A DNA stretch of 53,569 bases. It comes from an uncultured Lachnobacterium sp. (GTDB lineage Bacteria > Bacillota > Clostridia > Lachnospirales > Lachnospiraceae). Under the pieces are notes generated by a model. The model made no database searches and was not told the DNA's origin. It worked only from the letters and a program-made list of their open reading frames with translations. Each line of letters begins with the position of its first letter. Position 1 is the stretch's first letter. Where the stretch lies: assembly GCA_937889225.1 (NCBI GenBank), contig CALAST010000017.1, positions 1 through 53,569 on the forward strand. Reading direction: 5' to 3'. Shown here one piece after another: positions 1 to 8,661 of the stretch. A program made the position numbers and the translations under genes.

Positions 1-55
1 TTTACGTTTTCATACGTACTTAGCAGTAAATGCTAAGTACTGTGTGTACAGTAAC
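1..55. mobile_element. Right end of MITE-like element, truncated by window edge
   Basis: About 45 bases here match positions 29168-29214 almost exactly. They include a short hairpin with arms ACTTAGCA and TGCTAAGT. The piece ends in GTGTACAGTAAC, the exact reverse complement of the left terminus (GTTACTGTACAC) of the complete copy at 29085-29218. It is therefore read as the right half of a second copy of the same element. It lies seven bases beyond the stop codon of the PLP enzyme gene, so like the other copy it sits at a gene's 3' end. The left half is outside the window and its target duplication cannot be checked. Confidence 0.7.
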
Positions 56-62
56 CACTACT

Positions 63-1553
63 TTAGATATAACAATTATCAACTATACTCATCTTTCCAT
101 CTTCTGACAAGCCTTCCACTTCCAAACCTTTCTCCTGACAAGCTTTGATATCTTCTACAAATATTTTTGTAATTTCTTCCCCCGGAACAAGAATTGGAAT
201 TCCCGGTGGATACAAATATATATAATCAGCAGCTATTTTTCCGATAGATTCTTCTAACGGAACAGAAATAGATTCCATCTCCTGTGCCTCAAAAATCTCT
301 ATGTTTTTCTTTTGCATCTTATATATATTTTGCTGTTGAAAAGATTCCTTCGTTTGATTAAATCCATTCCCGTAAAGCGGATATTGGAAAGCTGCTTCGC
401 AGCTTGTGTTGCGTTCAAACGCTCCCTCCAAATGTACATCTATCTCTAATAAAGCCTCTGCAAGCCTGTCAAATCCTTCTTTTGTATCCATAATACTACT
501 TAATGCCAATGTATAATTTCCACAAGCCATCTCCATTTGCAAGCCATACTTTTCTAACAAGATGTTCTGCAAATAAGCTCCTGATATATGTGAATTTGCT
601 TTGGCATTTTTATTAAAAATCAGGATTTTTGATTCATCAAAATCAAATGCATCTTCTTTCTCAAAATCACATTTTCGTATCACTTTCAGATATTTTAAGG
701 AGCTTACCTTTTCATAAAACAGTCTTAAATTTTCTTCAAATTTCTCAAAATATATCGTTCCTTCTTTTTTTAAGAACTCCATACAAACATCAATTCCTGC
801 CATAAGAATATAGGATGGCGAACTGGTTTCATAAATAGCTAAATATCTCTTTATTTTCTCCAACGATACTCGCTCGCTGCATACATGCAAAAGTGCAGTT
901 TGTGTAAATGCCGGCAAGGTTTTATGCACACTTTCTATTACAATATCTGCACCTAATTTTACTGCATTTTGAGGAAATCCTTTGGAAAAACCAAAATGTG
1001 CCCCATGTGCACTATCTACAATCAATGGAATCTGATACTTATGCACCACTTGTGCAATTCCTTCTATGTCAGACACCACTCCATCATAGGTCGGCGATGT
1101 AATAAACACAACCTTTATATCCGGTTCTTTCCTTAATTTCTGTTCTATTTGTTCCTTTGTTATCTGTCCCTGAATCCCCAATTTTGTTTCTACCGGATAA
1201 ACATATTCGGCTTTTAATTGTCGTAAGAACAAACCATGATACACCGACTTATGGCTGTTTCGAGCTACGAGAATTTTTTCATTTCGTCCTACTGCTGCAC
1301 TAATTGCTGCAAGAATCCCACACGTACTTCCATTTATCAAATAAAAGCACTCTTTTGAACCATATAATTCTGCCGCCTTTTGCTGTACCTGTTTTAAGAT
1401 TTCTTTTGCATGGTGGAGATTGTCAAATCCATCAATTTCCGTAATATCTATTTTATAGGAAGAAATGTCTGCTATGCTTCTTCTTTTATGCCCCGGCATA
1501 TGAAACGGATATACATCACTTTTTGCATAATCTGTCAGTTTTTCCTGTAACAC
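63..1553 (-). CDS. Orn/Lys/Arg decarboxylase family PLP-dependent protein
   Basis: This 496-residue protein belongs to the fold-type I PLP family of Gram-positive arginine/lysine/ornithine decarboxylases (SpeA/Cad-like). Near the N-terminus is FHMPGHK; the cofactor region includes NGSTCG, the Asp-containing DSAHGAHFG, and the presumed Schiff-base lysine in SVHKTLPAFTQ. A C-terminal decarboxylase domain follows, containing LYPPGIPILVPGE. The expected role is amino-acid decarboxylation in the cytosol, possibly polyamine synthesis, but the substrate cannot be told from sequence. The start is GTG at 1553; an in-frame TAG two codons upstream rules out a longer form, and an AAAGGA ribosome site lies rather far upstream. 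The upstream neighbour on the same strand is the D-Ala-D-Ala carboxypeptidase, 21 bases away, so the two may be co-transcribed. Confidence 0.88.
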   Translation of the reverse strand: MLQEKLTDYAKSDVYPFHMPGHKRRSIADISSYKIDITEIDGFDNLHHAKEILKQVQQKAAELYGSKECFYLINGSTCGILAAISAAVGRNEKILVARNSHKSVYHGLFLRQLKAEYVYPVETKLGIQGQITKEQIEQKLRKEPDIKVVFITSPTYDGVVSDIEGIAQVVHKYQIPLIVDSAHGAHFGFSKGFPQNAVKLGADIVIESVHKTLPAFTQTALLHVCSERVSLEKIKRYLAIYETSSPSYILMAGIDVCMEFLKKEGTIYFEKFEENLRLFYEKVSSLKYLKVIRKCDFEKEDAFDFDESKILIFNKNAKANSHISGAYLQNILLEKYGLQMEMACGNYTLALSSIMDTKEGFDRLAEALLEIDVHLEGAFERNTSCEAAFQYPLYGNGFNQTKESFQQQNIYKMQKKNIEIFEAQEMESISVPLEESIGKIAADYIYLYPPGIPILVPGEEITKIFVEDIKACQEKGLEVEGLSEDGKMSIVDNCYI

Positions 1554-1574
1554 AAACTACGTAACATCCTTTCT

Positions 1575-2975
1575 TTATTTAAACATTCTGTCACTTTTTC
1601 TTCTACGTCTTCTTTTTTTCTCAATCGGACGGAAACGGTCTCGTCTTTCTTTTTTATATTTATAATCATTCACAAAGAAATAATAGTTATCATAAATCTT
1701 TTTAATCACAATAATCAGGATAATAAATCCAATCACGCTTGCAATCACAATAAAAATCGTAGATAGCTTTACTTTTACGACATCTGCTTCCTGCTTTTCT
1801 ACAAGTTTTGCGATATCAAAATAACTATCCTCTACGCTGGCATTTGCTGAAATAATTTCCACCGTTCCAACATCACGCCCTGCATAGGAATACTGCAATT
1901 GTGCAACGGAATCTCCCCCCGTTGTATCTTCTATCAAACGGTACTCTGCGTCTTCAAATGAAGCTGTAATTGGTAAAATTACGCTTGCATCTTCATGAAA
2001 TGTCACGTAAGATTCATTATTGTTCATAATGCCCTTACTTTTTGCATCGGAAACAACAGTATTATTATCTGAAATACGATACGATTTAAAATTCTGAAAA
2101 CAGTATTCAAATAATGCTGTTGTATCTAAATATTGAAGGGTAGAATCTGTATTCATTACAACACAAACCAATGCCAGTCCATCTTTTTCTGCAAATGTAA
2201 CAAGTGTAGAGCCCGCAGCAGCCGTATAACCCGTTTTTCCACCTGTACAATATTCATACAGATATTTGTTTGTTCTATAATAATTTAACATTGCATGATG
2301 ATTATTTAAATAGGTAATATCTGCATGTTTATTTGTTGGCGGAATCTGATGTGTTTTTGTACCTGTTATGGTGCGAAACGTTTCATTTTTATATGCTTCT
2401 ACTGAAATTTTTGCCATATCCCTTGCAGTTGTCCAATGCTGCTCGTCCGGCAAACCATTTGCATTGTTAAAATGCGAATTTTCACATCCCAATTCTTTTG
2501 CTTTCTCATTCATCAAATCAATAAATGTCTGATAATCTCCTCCAAGCTTTGCACCTACATGTTCTGCTGCTGCATAGGCACATTCATTTGCGGATTCGAG
2601 CATAACACCATATAACGTCTCCTCCATTGTCATTTCTTCATCTAAGTCTCTTGCAATATGAGAAGAATTTCCTTCATTTTTATATACGGCATCTGCTGAA
2701 AATGTAACGACTTCATCCATTGCACATTGCTCGATTGCCAAAAGTGTGGTCAAAATTTTGGTAATGCTGGCAGGATAGTTTTTCGCATCACTATTTTTTT
2801 CATATAATACAGCTCCGGAATTTACTTCCATTACAATAGCACTCGGTGTTTCAATTATCGGACCTTCCGGCCAATATGCCTCTGCTTTTACAGTTATCGG
2901 ATGAGATGTTATTAACGTAACTACCGCCAATATCACACATCCGACTTTTCTCCAGATTGTTTTTTTCTCTTTCAT
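1575..2975 (-). CDS. D-alanyl-D-alanine carboxypeptidase (S11 family, DacF/PBP5-like)
   Basis: The 466-residue protein has a signal/anchor segment at about 11-31 and the three motifs of class A low-molecular-weight penicillin-binding proteins: S70-x-x-K73 (PASITK), S128-A-N130 and K247-T-G249 (GGKTG). It should trim the terminal D-Ala of peptidoglycan stem peptides outside the membrane. The catalytic domain is followed by a beta-rich C-terminal domain. It then ends in a strong hydrophobic helix (about 405-425) and a very basic tail (RRRRRRK-like) instead of the usual amphipathic anchor, so it may be membrane-tethered at both ends. The ATG at 2975 leads straight into the signal sequence, but no strong Shine-Dalgarno site is visible before it. 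The PLP enzyme gene follows 21 bases downstream. Confidence 0.92.
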   Translation of the reverse strand: MKEKKTIWRKVGCVILAVVTLITSHPITVKAEAYWPEGPIIETPSAIVMEVNSGAVLYEKNSDAKNYPASITKILTTLLAIEQCAMDEVVTFSADAVYKNEGNSSHIARDLDEEMTMEETLYGVMLESANECAYAAAEHVGAKLGGDYQTFIDLMNEKAKELGCENSHFNNANGLPDEQHWTTARDMAKISVEAYKNETFRTITGTKTHQIPPTNKHADITYLNNHHAMLNYYRTNKYLYEYCTGGKTGYTAAAGSTLVTFAEKDGLALVCVVMNTDSTLQYLDTTALFEYCFQNFKSYRISDNNTVVSDAKSKGIMNNNESYVTFHEDASVILPITASFEDAEYRLIEDTTGGDSVAQLQYSYAGRDVGTVEIISANASVEDSYFDIAKLVEKQEADVVKVKLSTIFIVIASVIGFIILIIVIKKIYDNYYFFVNDYKYKKERRDRFRPIEKKRRRRRKSDRMFK

Positions 2976-3436
2976 AATAATACCGGCACAAAAACTCGTA
3001 ACTTTTCATCATAAGAGAAGTGCCGTTCTCCTTTCTTTGAAATTTAGACTTTATATTTAAAATGCTGCTAATGAGCAATTATAAATTGCAATTATAGATT
3101 GTAATAAATCATCATTCATAGTATAATGTGTCTTATTTTTTAAGGCAACTATTTTTAACTTTTTTCTGCATAAAAAACACTTTCTCTTTTGATAGTTTTG
3201 TAATACAATAATTACGGTGTGTACAAATTGCTACAAAATCTGATATTAACTAAGAGAACACCAAAAATCATAATTGATATAAAAAATAACTCATATATAC
3301 AAGGAAGAAAGTTAAGTGGATATTCACAATCTGCTTCGCTACTTACTCATAAAAATACATTCCAAGTTGAGGATAACTTCAAGTATTACTTTCTTAACAA
3401 TCATACTAAAAATCATCTATATAAAGGAGACCAACT
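2976..3436. other. Divergent intergenic region with a dispersed hairpin
   Basis: This 461-base AT-rich stretch lies between the carboxypeptidase (minus) and trmB (plus), so promoters for both must be here; no convincing pair of hexamers stands out. It holds a copy of the dispersed hairpin family at 3314-3350 and a short direct repeat of GCAATTATA near 3075-3095. A GTG-started 73-codon reading frame across 3219-3440 is low-complexity and spans the hairpin repeat, so it is not called a gene. Confidence 0.5.
3314..3350 (+). repeat. Dispersed hairpin repeat, copy 1
   Basis: AAGTGGAT (3314-3321), a 7-base loop ATTCACA and ATCTGCTT (3329-3336) form an 8-bp stem in which two G.T pairs replace the Watson-Crick pairs of the 49659 copy. 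The following CGCTACTTACTCAT tail is shared with the copies at 11169 and 49645, with one or two changes. Confidence 0.65.
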
Positions 3437-4078
3437 ATGAGACTTCGAAATATTAAAGGGGCTGACGAAATCGTATCTAACAGCCCACTTTGCATCCAAA
3501 ACCCTATTGAGCATAAAGGTAATTGGAGCAGCTATTTTGGAAACACAAATCCAATTCATATCGAAATTGGAATGGGAAAAGGACGTTTTCTTATGGACCT
3601 TGCCGCACTTCATCCGGACATTAACTATATTGGCATTGAACGTTATACCAGCGTTTTGCTTCGTGCTATTCAAAAAATGGAAGAGTGTCCGCTTTCTAAT
3701 GTACGTTTTTTATGCGTAGATGCTGCAATCTTACCTGAAATTTTCGCAGCTGAAGAAATTGACCGTATTTACTTAAACTTCTCTGACCCATGGCCAAAAG
3801 ACAGACACGCAAGAAGAAGACTTACCTCTGTTGAATTTTTAAGCCGTTATGATATGTTTTTGGCAAAAAAAGGACATTTAGAATTCAAGACTGATAATCG
3901 AGATTTATTTGACTTTTCTGTAGAAGAAATTGAAAATTCATCCATTTGGAAACTGGATGCAAAAACATATGATTTGCACCATGACGAAGTTATGAATGTG
4001 GGAAATATCATGACAGAATATGAAGAAAAATTTTCAAGTAAAGGAAATCCAATTTGTAAACTGATTGCTTCCAGATAA
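3437..4078 (+). CDS. trmB: tRNA (guanine-N7-)-methyltransferase
   Basis: The enzyme methylates N7 of G46 in the variable loop of tRNAs using S-adenosylmethionine. The 213-residue length is normal for the bacterial single-subunit form. The SAM-binding loop reads EIGMGKGRF (about residues 44-52), and the family signature SDPWPKDRHARRR (about 116-128) is intact, as is the FKTDN motif further on. The ATG at 3437 has a clear AAAGGAG site eight bases upstream. The gene stands alone on the plus strand, facing a minus-strand operon, with a shared bidirectional terminator between them. Confidence 0.95.
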   Translation: MRLRNIKGADEIVSNSPLCIQNPIEHKGNWSSYFGNTNPIHIEIGMGKGRFLMDLAALHPDINYIGIERYTSVLLRAIQKMEECPLSNVRFLCVDAAILPEIFAAEEIDRIYLNFSDPWPKDRHARRRLTSVEFLSRYDMFLAKKGHLEFKTDNRDLFDFSVEEIENSSIWKLDAKTYDLHHDEVMNVGNIMTEYEEKFSSKGNPICKLIASR

Positions 4079-4088
4079 GAGCTAACAC

Positions 4089-4147
4089 AAAAAAGAGAGA
4101 CTCGTCTACATAGAAAACTATATTTGTAACACAAGTATCTCTTTTTT
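4089..4147. terminator. Bidirectional terminator between trmB and the 4.2 kb operon
   Basis: AAAAAAGAGA at 4089-4098 and TCTCTTTTTT at 4138-4147 are exact inverted repeats, with a further ACT/AGT pairing inside. The A-run and T-run flanks suit termination in both directions, which fits the convergent genes on each side. Confidence 0.75.
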
Positions 4148-4163
4148 GATTGTATCTTCTTTT

Positions 4164-4415
4164 TTAACCTTGCAATCCTCTGGCTTGTCTATCCATGTCT
4201 TCTATAACAATATCATAAATCTCACCTAACGAAGAACAATATTCCAACACTTTCCAAGGCTCATTTGTATGATAATGAATTTTAATCAATTCATCATCCC
4301 CAACTGCCAACAAACAATCTCCCTTAAAATTATTTGCAAAATAGTCACTAATTGTGTCTTCATCAAGATTCGTTCCTTCGATTAACAATTGTGTATCGTA
4401 TTTGAATTCCAACAT
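4164..4415 (-). CDS. Small FakA/DAK C-terminal-like domain protein
   Basis: This 83-residue protein resembles the C-terminal domain of fatty-acid-kinase FakA and related DAK proteins: YDTQLLIEG near the start, then GDCLLAVGDDELIKIHYHTN, then KVLEYCSSLGEI. In FakA this domain interacts with the DegV/FakB fatty-acid carrier. Here it stands alone, without the kinase or DhaL domains. Similar stand-alone proteins, often labelled kinase to dihydroxyacetone kinase, are recalled from Lachnospiraceae genomes, so it is probably a genuine small gene and not a fragment. The ATG at 4415 is preceded by GGAAGG. It is the last gene of a minus-strand run, 28 bases after the cupin gene. Its function is unknown; a role in lipid or carrier binding is only inference. 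Confidence 0.75.
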   Translation of the reverse strand: MLEFKYDTQLLIEGTNLDEDTISDYFANNFKGDCLLAVGDDELIKIHYHTNEPWKVLEYCSSLGEIYDIVIEDMDRQARGLQG

Positions 4416-4443
4416 TTTTCTTCCTTCCCTTATACCTAATTAT

Positions 4444-4785
4444 TTACACAAAATCTTCTCTCATAGGTGTAAAGATATCCAAGATAATTCCTTTTTCCAA
4501 ACATTTGCATCCATGCACAATATCATCTTTCTGTAACATGGTATCTCCGGTTTCTACAATTTTTTTCTCATCGCCAATTGTAAATTCAAATTTACCGGAA
4601 GCTACATACGTAATCTGTGTATGCGGATGATGATGCAACGCACCTTCTGCACCTGTTTCAAAATGATTTTCTACGCACATTAAGTCATCGCTGTATGCTA
4701 AGATTTTTCTTGCAATGCCTTCTCCACATGGCTGTAAATCAATATCCTGATTGTAGACCCAAACCTGATTTTTTTCTGTTTTCAT
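4444..4785 (-). CDS. Cupin-domain protein
   Basis: A 113-residue single-domain cupin. The first cupin motif carries the metal ligands in HHHPHTQITYV (about residues 50-60), and the second contains DDIVHG with a further histidine. The pattern resembles small KdgF-like cupins, but the substrate cannot be named. A GGAGAGGGTAACC-type Shine-Dalgarno site precedes the ATG at 4785. It lies between the small membrane protein and the FakA-like gene on the same strand and is probably co-transcribed with the latter. Confidence 0.85.
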   Translation of the reverse strand: MKTEKNQVWVYNQDIDLQPCGEGIARKILAYSDDLMCVENHFETGAEGALHHHPHTQITYVASGKFEFTIGDEKKIVETGDTMLQKDDIVHGCKCLEKGIILDIFTPMREDFV

Positions 4786-4851
4786 GGTTACCCTCTCCTT
4801 TATGTGTATTTTCTTTTATTTTACGAGAAATTCTTGGATTTGTAAATGGAT

Positions 4852-5046
4852 TTATTTCTCCTTTTGCATTTTCCAACACTCGTACCATGCGATTCCTAAT
4901 GAACACACCATAAAAACAGAATATACATCCATCACACTATCCGACATTCTTCTATCTTGAAACAAAGATAGCAACATCATTAAAATTGCTACTGCCTGTC
5001 CCAAAATACTTATCCATTTTAATCCAATTATGATACATTCTTTCAT
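4852..5046 (-). CDS. Small membrane protein of unknown function
   Basis: A 64-residue protein with two hydrophobic segments (about 7-27 and 40-58), predicted to be a two-pass membrane protein with a basic C-terminus (KMQKEK). No family is recognised. The ATG at 5046 is preceded by AAAGGTAGGTGA, a good ribosome site, which supports it as a real gene. It starts 21 bases after the stop of the AAA-ATPase gene and may be read through from it. Confidence 0.6.
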   Translation of the reverse strand: MKECIIIGLKWISILGQAVAILMMLLSLFQDRRMSDSVMDVYSVFMVCSLGIAWYECWKMQKEK

Positions 5047-5067
5047 TCAATCACCTACCTTTACAAA

Positions 5068-6765
5068 CTATCTCTCTCCAATCAATACTTCTTTCCCTTC
5101 AAACGCAAATCCATACTTGCGAATCTGTTCTTTTGCAAATCCCCTTGCAAGCAAACTTGCCTCGTATTGCTTTTCTTCAATCTGCTTCAACGCATTTTCC
5201 ACCGTTTCTTCTAACGATGCTTCTTTCTTCGGATTATGCACTTTAAACTCCAAAATAATGGCACATTTTGTTTTCTCTTTTGGCTCTAACATCACATCAT
5301 ATCTTCCAAATCCACTCTCACGATTGGATGTTAAGACATATTCTTCCGACAATTCTGACATAAGACCCAACACAAATCCATGATAAAATCGCTCCGGTTC
5401 TTCTCTCGATGGTTGTCTGCCACTATCGAAGTAACTGAATGTTTCAAGCGTGACACGATTCATATAGGCATTCATTTCTTCCACATTGTCACAAAGCAAG
5501 GCGGTTACAAAATCGTTATAATCCCCTTTTACCTTAGAAAACCAATTTCTTACCATAATCGAAAACATACGAAGCACTTCATAATTCGTCAAACGTAGTT
5601 CATACTCCGGATATTTCCCTGCTGCAATTCTGTCTTCCTGCTCATAACTTAATACTTTCAGATATCCACTTGCAAGTAACAAACTCCAAATGGCGGTCTG
5701 GTTGTTATCTAACTGGTTATAAACTATCTGTTCATCAATCTCACAACGAATCGTTTCTCCTTTTAACAATGCCTCAAACGTTGTTTTTACACGTTTATCA
5801 CCCTCACGGATTAATTTTCCAACCAAATTGTTGCTGCTGGTATTTGCCCAATAGGTTCCATACTTTCTTGTATCCAAAAAATTCAATACCGACCATGGAT
5901 TGTAAATATCCGTATAGCCTCCAAATGTAAATCCATCATACCACTCTTTCACCTGTTCTTTTTCCATTTCCAATCCACATTCCTCCAAAGCGGAAAACAC
6001 TTCCTCCTCTGTAAAACCAAAGGATGTTGCATATTCATTCGAAGTTGTAGTAACTACTTTCAGATTATTTAAATCCGAAAAAATAGATTCTTTACTCACT
6101 CTTGTAATCCCTGTCATAACCGCACGTTCCAAATAGGGATTAGTCTTAAATGCAGAATTAAACATACTTCTGGTAAAAGATACCAACTTCTCCCAATAAC
6201 CATGTACATACGCTTCCTGCATTGGCGTATCATATTCATCCAACAATATAATAACCTTTTTTCCATAATAACGATGCATATAATCAGATAATTGATGTAA
6301 TGCCATTGTGGCATCACTATCTCTCATATGAATGGATACTCTATCAAAAAAATCTCTATCTTTCTGTGTTAATACATCACTATCTCTTAAAAATGAAAAC
6401 TCCGTATATAAATTTGTAAGTATTTGACAAATCTTTTCTCTTGTTGTTTCATAATTATCCTCTTTCACATTCGCAAAAGACAAACTGATAACCGGATATG
6501 TCCCTTGTATCTGACGATACTTTTCCTGTTTCCAAATAGAAAGTCCCTCAAACAAATCGCCTCTGTTTGCATATTTGATAGAAAAAAACTGCTCCAACAT
6601 GCTCATATTTAACGTCTTCCCAAATCGACGCGGGCGGGTGATAAGTGTTACACTATCCCCACTTTCCCACCATTCCTGAATAAAATCCGTCTTATCTACA
6701 TAAAAGTAATCTTCTGTAATAATTTTCTCAAAATCCTGTATCCCAATTGCTACTGTTCTTGCCAT
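5068..6765 (-). CDS. AAA-ATPase-like / PD-(D/E)XK nuclease domain protein, copy A
   Basis: A 565-residue protein of the AAA-ATPase_like plus PD-(D/E)XK (DUF1703) family, which is often present in many copies in gut Clostridia and Bacteroidetes; its cellular function is not established. The P-loop-like segment RPRRFGKT is at 44-51, a Walker B-like LLDEYDTP near 175, and the C-terminal nuclease-like core reads RYDVML then IILEFKVH, carrying the D and ExK residues. A strong AGGAGG site lies just before the ATG at 6765. A second gene at 17880-19571 is nearly the same over its whole length, with the most divergence around residues 100-150. The flanking DNA is also partly duplicated, so this is a recent paralogous pair bracketing the agr/bacteriocin locus. 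Confidence 0.88.
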   Translation of the reverse strand: MARTVAIGIQDFEKIITEDYFYVDKTDFIQEWWESGDSVTLITRPRRFGKTLNMSMLEQFFSIKYANRGDLFEGLSIWKQEKYRQIQGTYPVISLSFANVKEDNYETTREKICQILTNLYTEFSFLRDSDVLTQKDRDFFDRVSIHMRDSDATMALHQLSDYMHRYYGKKVIILLDEYDTPMQEAYVHGYWEKLVSFTRSMFNSAFKTNPYLERAVMTGITRVSKESIFSDLNNLKVVTTTSNEYATSFGFTEEEVFSALEECGLEMEKEQVKEWYDGFTFGGYTDIYNPWSVLNFLDTRKYGTYWANTSSNNLVGKLIREGDKRVKTTFEALLKGETIRCEIDEQIVYNQLDNNQTAIWSLLLASGYLKVLSYEQEDRIAAGKYPEYELRLTNYEVLRMFSIMVRNWFSKVKGDYNDFVTALLCDNVEEMNAYMNRVTLETFSYFDSGRQPSREEPERFYHGFVLGLMSELSEEYVLTSNRESGFGRYDVMLEPKEKTKCAIILEFKVHNPKKEASLEETVENALKQIEEKQYEASLLARGFAKEQIRKYGFAFEGKEVLIGER

Positions 6766-6872
6766 ATGCCCTCCTAATTGTTCCCTTTTATTTTATGGTT
6801 ATTTTTTTAATTTCTCACACTACCTGTTAAAGAGGCATTCTTCACTCATTTTTCTTAACCAGACTAATTTTT

Positions 6873-6945
6873 AAAGCAGATTTTCGCCCATCCCCGCCCT
6901 TACTACTCTACGCCTTTAAAGTGATGGATTGTTTGTTCTACATTC
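6873..6945. repeat. Dispersed repeat B, insertion relative to the paralogous region
   Basis: The part CTCTACGCCTTTAAAGTG to TTCTACATTC matches 11267-11303 (CTCCACGCATTTGAAGTG to TTCTACGTTC) at roughly 80% by eye. Comparing the two duplicated AAA upstream regions, the copy at 19.6 kb reads through without this block, so it looks like an inserted element. Confidence 0.55.
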
Positions 6946-6968
6946 AAAAATCTGATTTTTATATAGCA

Positions 6969-7011
6969 AAATCAGCTATACCTATTCATATAAAATTAGT
7001 ATAGCTGATTT
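6969..7011 (-). terminator. Terminator of the HlyD/Ig-like operon
   Basis: AAATCAGCTATAC and GTATAGCTGATTT form a perfect 13-bp stem about 75-115 bases past the stop of the Ig-like gene (7086). A near-identical hairpin lies at 19738-19778 after another minus-strand operon. Confidence 0.6.
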
Positions 7012-7085
7012 CACTATAAATTACAATTTTGTTCCTGCCAAAAGGTAACAGAACCTTTTATAGAAATCAAAAGAACAAACTTTTC

Positions 7086-8645
7086 CTACCAAAACCAGTA
7101 TTTCTTCTTCACCACAATATAAACTCCAACACCAGTCAAAATAGCAATCGTTCCACATACCAGAACAGAAATGATAACAACCGAATCGTTCACCATTTTC
7201 TCATCCGTAATCCAATATTCTCCCTGTGTTGTTAAGGTAAGTTCTGTCATATTGTCAACTTGAAGCAGTTCATACTTTTCTTTTGCTTCATTATATAAAT
7301 ACAGATATTTTCCCTTTGGTTCATTAAAATATAATTTTATATCTCCACACAAATAATTTCCCTGATTTAATGAATAGGACACTCCGTTTTCTTTTTGTGT
7401 CAATTGAATATCCGTATAAAATTCATTTTCATAGTTTACAATTTCTGTTCCATCAATCTCAATCCGATATCCATCCCCTATAATTTCCAATATTTTTCCT
7501 GTAGAATAAAGATGATACAACGTTTCCACATCCACTTTTTCTACCTCTGAAACCATTATGGTTTCTGCATACTCCTTAGGAATCTCTCCATTTGATTCTA
7601 TAAAATCATCTTCCTCTATTGCCGTGGTTTGCTGATTTACAATAACAGAAACTGCTGCTGATGATTCTCCATTCGAAATAATAACAGTTGTATTTCCTGC
7701 CTTTTTGGCTGTAACAAGACCTTTTTCCGATACTGTCGCAATCTCTTTATCCACGGAACGATAGGTTACAGACTGTTTTGCCTCAGATGGAGTAACCTCT
7801 GCCGATAACTGAAATGTCGTTTGTGGTTTTAACACAAGATAATCCTTATTTATGTTAATTCCTGTTGTAGCAACTTTTACAGTAATAGGTACTTCTTTTG
7901 TAATACTATCTGCTGACACATATATGATGACTTTACCAGCAGAAATCCCTTTCACTTCTCCCGAAGAACTGACTGTTGCGATAGATTCATTAGAAGAACG
8001 ATAGGATACCGTACTGTTTGTTGCATCCGAAGGCAACACCGTAGCCGACAAAGTAAGGGTATTGTCTACTTCCAGTTCTGCTTCATAACTTCCAATCTCA
8101 ATATCCGTAACCGAAATCGTTGTATTTTCTTCCTCCGTTACCTGTAAAACAAACGAGGCACTTTTTCCATCACAAGAAGCTGTTATGGTAGTTGTTCCAA
8201 TCGTCTTTGCTGTAATTCGTCCCATTCCATTGATTGTAGCAATCTCTGTATTGGAAGATGTATAAGTAATGGTTGTTTCTGTTGCATCCATCGGAAGAAC
8301 CGTTACCGATAAAAGCTGTTTTTCCCCTACAACCATCTTTTCCTCATACTCTCCCATATCCAGTTCCGTGACAGCAATCTTTTCTTCTGTTTCGACTTCT
8401 GTTTTTGTTTCTGTGTCACGTTCAGTTTCTACTTCTATTTCAGATTCTGTATCTTTTTCTGTTTCCATTTCTGTTTCAGACTCTGCCACTATTTGTGTGT
8501 CGAAACTTGTCGACAACTTTGGTATTTTATTCGTTTCTACACTTGCTCCCATAACTGTCATGTTATTATTTATAAAAAAAAGAACAGCTATCAAGAACAA
8601 ACTGATTTTTCCTATATTCCATCTTTTCATCTTAGTTGTTTCCAT
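7086..8645 (-). CDS. Surface protein with three Big_2 Ig-like domains and C-terminal membrane anchor
   Basis: About 519 residues from the ATG at 8645; an internal ATG at 8630 (MKRWNIGKIS) is equally possible. The longer reading frame begins inside the HlyD gene and is not used. The protein has a signal peptide, a Glu/Thr-rich stretch of short repeats (ETE/DTE, encoded about 8385-8500) and three successive bacterial Ig-like group 2 domains. Each contains the LPxDATxxxxxY(T/R)SSN or equivalent core and the IATV/IATI...G.(I/V)(T/K)A pattern. A C-terminal domain, a hydrophobic helix and KKKYWFW follow. It is probably displayed outside the membrane. It is the last gene after the HlyD-like adaptor, 17 bases apart, so it may be an envelope or accessory part of the peptide-export locus; that link is inferred only from position. 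Confidence 0.8.
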   Translation of the reverse strand: METTKMKRWNIGKISLFLIAVLFFINNNMTVMGASVETNKIPKLSTSFDTQIVAESETEMETEKDTESEIEVETERDTETKTEVETEEKIAVTELDMGEYEEKMVVGEKQLLSVTVLPMDATETTITYTSSNTEIATINGMGRITAKTIGTTTITASCDGKSASFVLQVTEEENTTISVTDIEIGSYEAELEVDNTLTLSATVLPSDATNSTVSYRSSNESIATVSSSGEVKGISAGKVIIYVSADSITKEVPITVKVATTGININKDYLVLKPQTTFQLSAEVTPSEAKQSVTYRSVDKEIATVSEKGLVTAKKAGNTTVIISNGESSAAVSVIVNQQTTAIEEDDFIESNGEIPKEYAETIMVSEVEKVDVETLYHLYSTGKILEIIGDGYRIEIDGTEIVNYENEFYTDIQLTQKENGVSYSLNQGNYLCGDIKLYFNEPKGKYLYLYNEAKEKYELLQVDNMTELTLTTQGEYWITDEKMVNDSVVIISVLVCGTIAILTGVGVYIVVKKKYWFW

Positions 8646-8661
8646 AAAATTTACTGCTATT

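Larger units (their letters stand above)
6766..7085. other. Intergenic region upstream of AAA gene copy A
   Basis: These 320 bases share their two ends with the region upstream of copy B (19572-19838): the leader next to the ATG and the terminator hairpin with arms around ATCAGCTAT. In the middle, copy A has about 73 extra bases (6873-6945) that copy B lacks. No gene is visible here. Confidence 0.6.

Noticed and set aside
3219..3440. 73-codon GTG-started frame upstream of trmB
   Set aside because: It spans the dispersed hairpin repeat, is low in complexity and overlaps the trmB start; no ribosome site or recognisable domain.
4164..4415. Pseudogene fragment of a FakA-like kinase
   Set aside because: It has its own start and ribosome site and no kinase remnants upstream; similar stand-alone proteins are recalled from the family.
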